From Timema cristinae (lineage: Eukaryota > Arthropoda > Insecta > Phasmatodea > Timematidae): 64,000 nucleotides of DNA. The DNA is taken from positions 113,905,949 to 113,969,948 of the forward strand of contig JBCFYV010000012.1 of assembly GCA_039000515.1 (NCBI GenBank). Direction: 5' to 3'. The translations under genes and the position numbers were made by a program. Below the pieces are notes generated by a model. That model did not search any database, was not told the DNA's origin, and saw nothing but the letters and a program-made list of their open reading frames with translations. Shown here piece by piece: positions 46,295 to 56,900 of the stretch. The first letter of the stretch is position 1, and the number at the start of each line of letters is the position of its first letter.

Positions 46295-46735
46295 AATAAT
46301 TTTCAACTATTTCCAACCTGTGGTTGAGTTGGTTTAGTAAAATGCCTCCATCTTCCTCTATCCTTCTACCACTCTTCCTCCTTCAATTCTCACTTTAACA
46401 CTTCCTGTTACCTGCTCCTTCCATCTCTTTCTTGGCTTCCCTTGCAGTCTTTTTCCTACATCATTTCCAACATTTTCTTTGGCATCCTCATTACGTGCCC
46501 ATAACATCTCAGTCTTGCTTCCTCTACTCTCTCATGTACTCCCACTCTTCCCCGGATAACTTCATTACTAATCTTGTTTCTCTCGTGACAGCTAAGATGC
46601 TCCTCACAAACTTTATTCCCATGACCTCCACTTTCCTAGTCTCTCTTACATTCAAAATCCATATTTATGCTGCATATGTGACGATGGGAACCAATTATGC
46701 CCTGTAAGTCACTTCCTTAACCTTCAAGGGGACTT
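46295..46735 (-). mobile_element. LINE reverse-transcriptase tail, degraded
   Basis: The minus strand reads KVEVMGIKFVRSILAVTRET and, in another frame, ARLRCYGHVMRMPKKML followed by a basic KGSQERDGR-like piece: the conserved LRWYGHVMRM region of non-LTR retrotransposons, broken by stops and shifts. The 91-codon plus-strand frame here is its shadow. Confidence 0.72.
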
Positions 46736-46739
46736 CTCT

Positions 46740-47350
46740 TCTACATAGAAAAAAAAGTATTTGTTTAACAAACATTTTTGTTGTGCTTGAAAATTTGTGA
46801 AATATCTAAGATTAATCCAGAAATTAAATAAGTTTAAAAAAATAGGATTAACATGTAATAACTTATCAGGAAACCAGGTTATTATTCATCACTTATTACA
46901 AATCCATGCTAATATTTACAGATAAAACATACTTTCCAAAAAAAAAAGTATAAAAATATGACAAGGAAAAAGTTTGGATGGGGGTGGTTATAAATAAAAT
47001 ATCACAATGTTTGTTATGTAAATAAGGCCTCCTACCAAATCAAAACCACAATAATGTGTTAAGCAATATAATATATAAATGAAAAATCATACTATGTTTA
47101 TTAAAACACAGATTTGCTTTTTAAAACTGTCCAAGATACAGTTATGACAATCGTGCTTTGGTTATACATTTGAGTATTTAGGTTGTGTGTTCAAATTTTC
47201 AGAGTATTATTTAAGATCATATACAAAATATAAAATAATCCATTTGAACACAAAAATATTTCAGACTTTCGAGTATGGCATAGATAATATAAATAAAATA
47301 TATCCGTTAAAAAAACCACAAGATGAAGAGTATCCTTTTTCTTCAAGGAT
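46740..47350. other. AT-rich stretch, nothing recognised
   Basis: The 109-codon plus-strand frame at 47187-47516 runs into the hAT-like MITE and has no recognisable motif. Confidence 0.5.
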
Positions 47351-47355
47351 TAAAA

Positions 47356-47713
47356 CAGGGATCAGCAACATTTTTGGGTTCAGATCTACTTTTACATTTA
47401 TCAAAGGTCCTGCGATCACCCTGCATTTCCCCACTCAACTTTTTTTTTTCTATACATTTTGTAATTATACCTTAAATTCAATATTTCCTCCAATACTTAT
47501 ATCGCTCCCTTTATAGAAAATACATAAATAAAGTGTACACTCCGTTCACCATGAACAATGGCAGTCTTACCTTGACGAATTACGCTATGGTATTATCTTA
47601 TAAGCTGTACCATAGTGGAATCATGCAAGGTATGCTTGCCTTTTCGTGACAATGTAGTTTTTTTATATAAACAAATGAAAATTGCTGTGAGATCAACTTT
47701 TTGCTGACCCCTG
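47356..47713. mobile_element. hAT-like MITE, 358 bp
   Basis: Inverted ends CAGGGATCAGCAACATTTTT at the left and its counterpart (...AACTTTTTGCTGACCCCTG) at the right are typical of hAT termini. GATTAAAA (47348-47355) and GAATAAAA (47714-47721) form an 8-bp target duplication with one mismatch. No protein encoded; a partial relative starts at 13373. Confidence 0.78.
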
Positions 47714-48309
47714 GAATAAAATATATAACAAATTATTAAATCAAATTATTTTTCAACTATCATTTACAGTACATTTTGGTACAGGTATGTCGGGTAAACT
47801 TTATACATTACTATTCAAATATCGAAAAAAGACCACATTATCTTTTACATAAAAATGCACAGATGCAAACATATTTAAAAGGTTTTTTTTTCTTCACAAA
47901 ATTTACTATTATTTAATTTTCATCTTTGTAAGGAATTAAAAAAAAAAAAAAAGATGGTACAAAAACACAGATTATTGTCATTGAATTGGTCAAGTTTGAT
48001 TCATATTTGTGCCATAAATTATAATTATTTAACATGGAAGCAAATTCGACACCCTGTTAGTCCAATTATCTGTCTAACTTTAGCCTCTATAGAGAAAAGT
48101 TTGACCATTTAAAGAACTTTCGAGAAAGAAATATATGAATATTTTAAAATCCAATTTGAGGGATGGTGTATATGGATATTAATTAAAAGTGACAAAATTG
48201 AGGCTATATATTTAGACACATCTCTCAAACTGCACATTAACGTAATTGCACTCTAAGGCATGTTAACCATTTCCTTAAGCTTTCACGATCAATATTTATT
48301 GAACACAAT

Positions 48310-48540
48310 TTTGTATTATCACCGTGTCTGTTCAGGTTGTACGCTAATGATTTAAGGATGAAGGTTGAAATTAGAGGAAATGTACCCACATTTGCATCAA
48401 GAGAGAGTAGAAAACCATTTTGGAAAAACCACCTTCAATACACCCGACCGAGATTTGAGCCTCGACCTCCCTGTCATCAACAGCCTATTCTAAAATAATA
48501 ATTATGCATTAGACCATGCAGCCACCAAAGCAGGTGATTA
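48310..48540 (-). mobile_element. SINE type C
   Basis: Reverse-complement landmarks: CCGTGTCTGTTCAGGTTGTA tail, AATGTACCCACATTTGCATC body, CACCCGACCGAGATTTGAGC box B, CATGCAGCCACCAAAGCAGG head. Confidence 0.75.
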
Positions 48541-48690
48541 GCATAATTATTAATGGGTATTTTGTTGAACTAGTTTTTAATACAAATTTTAACCAAAATA
48601 ATATAAAAATAATGTTTTTTAAGAATGAAAATATAAATAAATCTTAAGGATGAATTAAAAAAAAAACAATAAAAAGGGGGCTAGTGGTGT

Positions 48691-50913
48691 TCATCTTGCA
48701 GCTATTTGGCAACGTCTATTATGGGTCTGTCGGTGTTTTATCAAATTACCTATACATGAGAAAGTAGACCCGCAAGACTCGCACATGTACGGTCTTAAAC
48801 CTGTATGAAGTGTGGCGTGGGTGATTAGACTCTCTCGATGCGCGAACGCCTTACCGCACACTTTACAGACAAACGGTTTCTCTCCCGTGTGAGTACGCTC
48901 GTGGCGCTGCATCTCCACCTTGAGACGGTAATTCTTCCCGCAGAACCGGCACAGGAACGTTTTCTCACCCGTGTGGAGGAGGAAGTGCGTGCTGAGCGAT
49001 CCGACGCTCATGAAGGCCTTACCGCAGACAGAGCAAGCGTGGCGCGGCTCAGAACCGCAACGGCTGTCCACGTGGACTTTTAAATTACCCTTTTGTTTAA
49101 ATTGTTTACCGCATAGCTGGCATGCGTAGGATTCGGGTGTGTGATCTGTGTGTTTGTTGTTCATATGGATCCTCAAATTACTGGCATTGGAGAATGTGCG
49201 GTGGCAGCTCGAGCAAACGTGTTCCCTCCCATGCCGTTTTAATCTGTGCTGCCGATAATCTGATTTACTTTCGAATCCTTCTTTGCACTCTCGACATTGA
49301 TAAACTCCGGCACCTTTATGTTGAGATTCGTGTTTCCTAAGACACGCTTTGTTAAAGTATTTTTTACCACAGAACCGGCACAAAGGAGTTTCCTTTTCTT
49401 CTTCAACGTGTAGTTTCCGGTGGCGGTTTAGCCGCGATATAAAACTGAATTCTTTGTTGCAGTACTGACAAAGGAACTTTTTATTTGGGACTGAATCTCC
49501 ACCAGTCTTTAATAAATACCGACTCAACCTCTTGTCTAAAGATTCGTCATCTTCGGAAACCGAGTTAACTTGCTGAATGTCGTTTGTCGTGCCACTTGAA
49601 GTAGTGTGAACCAACACATGTTCTTGTACATCTGGTTTAGAATCAAACTTTCTATCAAATTGGCAACTAGAAAAACTGTCTAGTATTGTTTCCTCTAATT
49701 TACACAAATTACTTTTATGTGGTTTTAAGGAATCATTTTGTTTGCAAGGTAAAGAATTTAAATTTTCCTGAGATAACTCCTCAATATTCTCCGATTTAAG
49801 TACATTACATTTCACCGGAAATTTTTGTTTCCGTTCACGGATAGGTTTCTTCACCGAGCTTGTATCATCATTCCCAACTTCTTGGTCTTTTGAATACAAA
49901 TTTGTTTCCTCATAAAGCTCATCATTTAGATTGAAATCAGAATTGTTTTTATAAGAGTCAACATCAGTCTTATCAAAGTTATCATTATCATCATCACTTT
50001 CAGTACTGTCTACACCTTTGGTTTTAGTGTCTTCATTGTCATCTTCTGATTCACTTGTCAAATTCAATTCATTCTTTAAGTTATCCTTTGAATTATTGTT
50101 TGCAGTCACATCTGTTTTTTTAATTTCCTCTGGACAAGTTTTATTAATATGGGTCGAACACTCTCTGATGGCAGAATATAAAAAGCTATTGTCTATTTTA
50201 TCCTCGGTGGGGCCCACAATAGTATCTAGCAAAAGACTTGATTTACTGTTCACGTTGGCGATTAAACCCTCATCATTTTTTTTAATTTCCTCTGTACAAG
50301 ATTCCTTAATATGGTTCAAATGCTCTCTAATTATAGGGTATAAAAAACTATTGTTCATTTTATTCTCGGTGGGGCCCACAAAAGTATCTAGCGAAATATT
50401 TAATTTACTGTCTAAGTCGGCGATTAAACCATCGCAAGTAGGTCGCTTTTCAGTTGAGCCTACGAAAGAAACGGACTGAAAACAATTTGTTTGCGGGTTA
50501 TTACCTGTCGTTTGATATTCAGATATTCTGTGGGAAGCATTCATATTCTGGGATATATTCTCCGTCAGTCTATTGTTTATAGGAACTCTGTTTGTTTCAG
50601 CTTGATGGAAACCATCATTTGTAGATCTAGGATTATACCAAGTTTACCATTATCCATGTTGTGGATTTTGTAACTGTAAGGCAGTTTATCGTTCTCAGGG
50701 TCATGAAACCTGTGACAGTATGGAGGTTTGTCTGCGTCCAAGTTTTGGAAAAAGTTCCCTGCTGGTTTGTGGACTTCTGAGGCAGCCGGGTAGAAAATAC
50801 GGGCTTGGACCGTATCATAGCACATGTCCTTATTGTATGGTGCATAGGAGGTCTGCGCCGACTCTTGGTGGGTACCAATAATACTGTTGCTGCCACCCCA
50901 ATAGAGATGTGAA
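48691..50913 (-). CDS. Zinc-finger gene, exon 4 (acidic linker and second array)
   Basis: Acceptor TTGTTTCAG precedes 50913; one base plus the two left over from exon 3 gives a serine, then SHLYWGGSNSII. This frame is open to about 50580; the downstream frame with ATG 50544 is open back to a TAA at about 50644, so the two overlap and one missing base near 50640 joins them. From ATG 50544 the frame runs 617 codons: tandem 54-residue repeats, an acidic Asp/Glu/Asn stretch (about 164-236), then nine fingers starting near residues 358, 389, 417, 444, 475, 504, 532, 560 and 588, ending NRRCQIAAR and stop. If 50544 is instead a true start this is a separate gene. Confidence 0.85.
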
Positions 50914-53900
50914 CTGAAACAAAATTTAATCTTATTGTATATTCTTTTAGGTAAAGGAAGTTCTCTTATAATGTGGTAATTGTGTTATCGAAAACTAGGA
51001 GTGTGTGAATAGGCAATTTTCAAGTTTGAGTAGTATGCTAAATCAGGTTGAATTTCTGTGATAGATCCATGCATAGACCATAAATATTATTATTAGCACC
51101 GCATCTTCTACCCGTTCGGGTTATACGCACTTACGCTAATGTGTAATGGTGGGTGATGTGAGATGAAATGGAGGACCTAACAGTTTAACGAGGATCCGAA
51201 CCACGGTGAAATTCCCCACATTCACAAGTTATGATTAATTAGATCATAAATAAATACAAACATAAAAATTATGTTAGAACTACATTTTTCTTTGTGAAAA
51301 TTTTCATAAACATATGAATTTGAATTTTTTTAATCAATTTAATATAACTACATTTTTTTATTAGACAAAAGGCAATATCGAGGGACTTTTATTTGCTATA
51401 AAATTATAACTTCAAATTGAATAGAATTAACTAAACTAGGAATCTTAAAAAGAATAAGATCAAAAATTTTGACAAGTCAATTTTTTTTTAGTTTTGTAAA
51501 AATCTTAAAAATTAATTCAAGCAGCAACTAAAACTAGACTCAAATTTGAGTTTTGGAATACTTGCACATCCCTATAGAAAACAATAAACATTATCAAAAT
51601 GGGTAAATATATGTTACGGGGTGGTATTAGATACTGACTGACTTATGAAAAATCACTTTTATGTTCTATTTTGACATATTATTTACATACAACCATACCT
51701 AATCACCTCATTTCCTTACAGCTTAAATAACAAATTCATACTTAATCCATCCTCACTAACTTTTTCCACACTTCCATATCTTTGCATACTCCACTTAGCT
51801 TCAACAACATCCATACACCACATGCTCTTTTTATTCTTAAAACTCTTAATGTCAATGACGTGATTTATAATTCATATTTGTTATATAAAATTCACTTAGT
51901 GGTGTTTTTTAATAAATAAAATAAAAAAATAGCATTACACTACTTAAATGCAGAATCCCAATATGGTAAAAAACAAAACTCCAGTGCACAGAATATCAAT
52001 GGTTGAGTATATTCAGAACATCCTTTATCAACAAAAATCATCAATTTAGCAGTTTGAGTGAATTTTTCCTGTCTTCTCTTCATGTAAATCCTGGACGCAG
52101 TTATTAAAAGTGAGTGTAAATTGTAAATGGTTCAAACAGATATTAGAATGCTTGGTACTAAAACTGTGGTTCATGTCTCAATTATCATCCATGCTATTTA
52201 CTTATTTAGATCAACTATGGCCATGCAAAGCATCGAAATTTCAAGTCGAAACCTGAAACTTGCAAGGATTCGTATTCGAGTTGAAATGTTGTATCGTAAC
52301 ATTTGAAAGATTTGTATCAGGTTCAAAAATGATTTAATTATAAATTCAAATCTAAATGTCAAACATTTGAATAATTTAACATATTAAAGAATTCGGCATA
52401 TAGATATTTTATGTGACTTGATCATAAAAACTTGGGAATCTAATAATATTTAAAATCTAGTCATTATTTGTACATGGTTTATTGACATTAATTTATTGGA
52501 TTTGATTAAATTAAATTTAAAAAATCCATGGACACAGGAATCAAACCCAAGAACTTTGGGTAAGTACGTGAAGGTTCTTACCACTGAGCTATCCAGGAAT
52601 CGTCCCCTGCTCAGGTTCATTCTTCACTCATATTTTAAATAGTTTGTGATGGACTTGTGAATATCATCGGCTACTAAGAGCTACCATGACTTGGGTTGTG
52701 GCTTCAAGCTACCAATACTATAAATACATTGTACATTCCAAGCAAATCAAGATGGAAGAAAGCAATTGCTATACAATTCACCAGTGGCTGTGATGTCATT
52801 GATAGCTCTCAATAACTGACGATATTCATACGTCCATCACAGACTCTGACTTAATAAATGAGTGAAAAATTACTCTTGATTATCGGACAATTTCTGGATA
52901 GCTCAGTGGTCATTGGCACCCTAATCCAAAGGCCCCAGGTTTGATTCCAGGTTTGTGTCCAGGTGACATTTTTAAATCTATTCAAATATGACTCATTTAC
53001 GGCTGATCTCCGTAATTATAACCTTTCATCCCACAAGTTTCACTTTTCCAAATATAATTAATTGTAGTTTTACTTTCTTCCATTTTTATAAAATATTTGT
53101 TTCTGGTTAGATTCGAAACATTTTAACTGTCATACTTGATACAAATAATTTTCATTTAAAATATGTGACCCAAACTTGATTCAAATAAGTACGCAAAGAT
53201 AAAGATTATATTGAAAATTGAAAATCTTGGATTCACATAGGCTTAATAATAATAATAATAATAATAATAATAGGAGTAGCAATAAAGAAAATATGATTTT
53301 AGGGAAAGTATTTAGGAGAAAACATCTTGGTACTTACACATGATTTTAATCCAAATCTCAACCTTATCACCAGAAAACCAAACCTTGTTTGGCATGCGTG
53401 CCCACTAATGCAGGTAGCACTAAAATAAACATATTTAGCAGTTTGATCGATGTTCTCACCTCTTCCTACTTAACTCTGTGACCCCCTGTAGCTCCGTGGA
53501 AGGATGAAGTCTTTCATTTGCCGCCTCGTTGCACATCGACAGTGGATTGACCCAATGGTGGTTCTCCTCGTAAGGCGGCTGCTTGTAGCTGTTGTAGTAA
53601 CCAACAACCGGAGGTGCGGGCAGCTCGCTAGATCTCTGGAGCGTAGCAGGTGTCGGGGTAGATTTTTGAAAGACCTTCTCGAGAGAGACCTTGGGTTTCT
53701 CGGGGAGATGCAACTTTGAGGTGGAGGCAACAGACGCCCTTTCTTTATCCGTCTTGTTAACGCCAGTCACAGCATTCTGGCCGCACTTGTTACGGTGGGT
53801 CTTCCTGTGTTTGATGAGGTTACCATACAGGAGAAGGTAGAGCCACAAGCTTCGCACATGTACGGCCGAATACCTGTGAAATGTTCAACCATGTTAGTAC

Positions 53901-56900
53901 CTTAAATAAGTTAAAGTGTTAATTAAAACCCACTCTAGTGGCCAAATAGTCTAAAATGTCACTCTCGTGTTAGGCTGGCCTTTAGATGAGATTGGGGTTT
54001 GAATCCCAGTTGGGTCTACTGAGGCTGTTTTTCTATAAGTGGTTTCCCACCCTCCTTCCAAGCAAATGCGGGTAGATTACCTCTAAAATGCTTCCTTGTC
54101 CATGCCTATTCGTTAGAGTAAGTATCACATGCGTATAACCTGAACAGATAGTAAACTGCAATGATAAAAAAAAACCTTTTCAAGCATGTTGGTCTTAAAC
54201 AATGGATCTTGACTTTCCATAATGCAACAAGTAGACAGGTGTATTTAAATTAAGATTAATTAGGAAAGATATGAGTGGTTCAAAGCCCAATATAATTGAG
54301 AGTCTTCGGACCCTAATAGCACAAACGTGTTGGTGATTACCTGAAAAATACAACATGACTATGTATACCCACTCTTTAAATGATAGTAATAGTTCACATA
54401 CCTGTGTGCAATGTATCATGGGTGACGAGACTCTCCCGATGAGAGAACGCCTTACCACACACTTTGCAGACAAACGGTTTCTCGCCTGTGTGTGAGCGCT
54501 CGTGGCGTTGCATCTCCACCTTGAGACGATAGCTCTTCCCGCAAAACCGGCAGAGGAACGTTTTCTCTCCCGTGTGAAGGAGAGCGTGGGTAATGAGAGT
54601 ACCACGTGTCATGAACGCCTTCCCACAATCCTTGCATGTGTGCTGAGGGTCTGTGCCACAGCGACTTTCCACATGGATCTGAAGTTTTCAAAATATAGCT
54701 CAAAACAATTTGTAAAACTAGTGATTGAATGTAGGTAATTTGAAATAAAATTTGCCTTTAAACCATTAAGGTGATATGGTGGTTGAAAACATTTTTTTTT
54801 TTTAATTTTGAATCAATTTGGTTTTAGAGCTATCATGCTGCTTATTAGTACAGTAGCCCCATGACTTCTTTGGTGCTACTGACAGCTTTGAAAGTTACCA
54901 GACCAAATTATGTATCCTACGCTGAACCATATGATCTTTAAAAAACATGTGTTTAGCAGTGTCACTTCTGGCAGTCAAAATTTCGGTATATACTTAAATG
55001 TTGACTGTCAGTCAGCACCAAAAAAGCCACAGGGCTACTGTAGTTTAGCTAGACATAAATAGAACATAGCTAACAACCAGATCTATAGGTGTATCCATTC
55101 ACTATTTAACTAAATGTGACCCGCTTCGTTTGGCCGCATGATCTAAGGCATCACTCTCGCAACATACTAGAATCTGATGCCAGGGAGATTGGTGTTCAAG
55201 TCCCAGTCGGGTGTATTAAGGGCAGTATTTCTTAACGGTTCCCCACTCTCTTTACACAATCCAACCGTCTTCATTCCTAATTACAGTAATTTTTCTTAAG
55301 CTTCAACTTGATGGTAAAAAGTTTCAACATAATCAGAATCTAAGAGACTAAAATCATACAAAAATGAGAAATTAATTTTTCATGCTTACCAGATTTTTCA
55401 AGATTCAAATCCACAATTCACAGGCTTTATATTTGAAATGTGGAGATAAAAAAGAGTTGATTTTATCCATCTTAAGGCCTTGTATTAATTTTGTATCAAT
55501 AAAAAAAGATGTCAAAAACCCTTTAATGGTTTGTTTTGTGAGTTGATTTAACATTATTTTCCTACTATGAGCTAGGATTATCTCCGAAAAGAAAGTTTTA
55601 GACTTTGCGTTAAGTCTTTTCCCTGTTTTGATCTATTTCTAGAATTTTCAAAACAGGAATAGCATGATTTGTTTCTATGGACCTGTCAGGTTATCTGGAT
55701 TTATTTATTTCAAGTTTCAGAATTTTTTTAGGCCATACATACTAAAACTCCAATCATTTTATTGTGGTGTGCTGAATCACCCCATGCAAACGATTTAAAT
55801 ATTAACAATCTTGGGGATAGTTACAACCCTTAAGTAGTTAATCGGTGTGTGAAGTTTCGGCTCGGTAGGTACGTTATCAGCCTCTTTGGTGGCCACGTGC
55901 TCAAATCTCGGTCAAGTGTACTGAAAGGTTTTTTTTTTTTCAAAAATTGTTTTCCACTCTTCCTCCATACAAACGTGGGTAGGGAGCAGGTAAAGTGATA
56001 GACAACAAAGTGGCCGACACAAGAGGACAAAGTGGTAGACAGCCAACTGCTAGATACGAAGAAACAACGTGGACCAAGTGATAGACAGACAGCCGGTAGA
56101 CAAAATGAAATCAATTATTTGGAGGCTGGGTGGGTCAAGTGGCAGACATGACTTGGACCAACTGCTAGACAAGTTCATGTATAGGAGTACAAAGTGATAG
56201 ACAACCAAGCGGTCGACACGAGAGGACCAACTGCTCGACAAACTTTGATATCATCCATTTAAGAGTGGACTATGTGAGAGAACAGTTAATTCAATACATG
56301 ATTGTCCTTGTTTACAATCAAATAATCTTTTCCCCCAACCAATCAGCTTTAACCTCACACTTCTTGACATTTTTGTAGGGTTTGCTAAAGTAAAAATGTA
56401 GGTGATAATAACTCTAACTAATGATGACCTTATAAAATAATATCATGAATTGAACAGTCGCAATTAATTCTGCAACGCTGGCTGCAACATCAAAGAACAG
56501 TGAGGCTGGTCCAATCTATGAACTATATTATTTTTATATTAATAGATTAGAGGTGAGGAGGGTATAATTTAGAGAAAATATACCCGCTTTTCCATGAAGA
56601 AAGAGTTGAAAACCGTTGAGTAAAAATTCTTTAGTGGCCTTTATTAAAACTTGAAATTTGACGACAGTTTTAAAATGGTATGTAAAATTAGTAACGGCAA
56701 TAAGCGACAGTAAAAAGGATTTCTATTGTTTTTTCAAAGAGATAATTTTAATATTAGCCTGAATATTTAGTGCTACACATTTTTAATTTTTAGCACCGCG
56801 TTATACCTACTAGAGAGTTACTACCCGTTCGCATTATACGCCTATATACTAACTACACTAATGTGTTGAGGGATGAATAAGGTTGAATTTAGAGGAATTG

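Noticed and set aside
46432..46707. 91-codon plus-strand frame as a gene
   Set aside because: It is antisense to a LINE reverse-transcriptase tail.
50018..50479. 153-codon plus-strand frame
   Set aside because: Antisense shadow of the acidic linker of zinc-finger exon 4.
50633..50896. 87-codon minus-strand frame
   Set aside because: It overlaps zinc-finger exon 4 in the wrong frame; the phase-compatible frame is the one reading YWGGSNSII.
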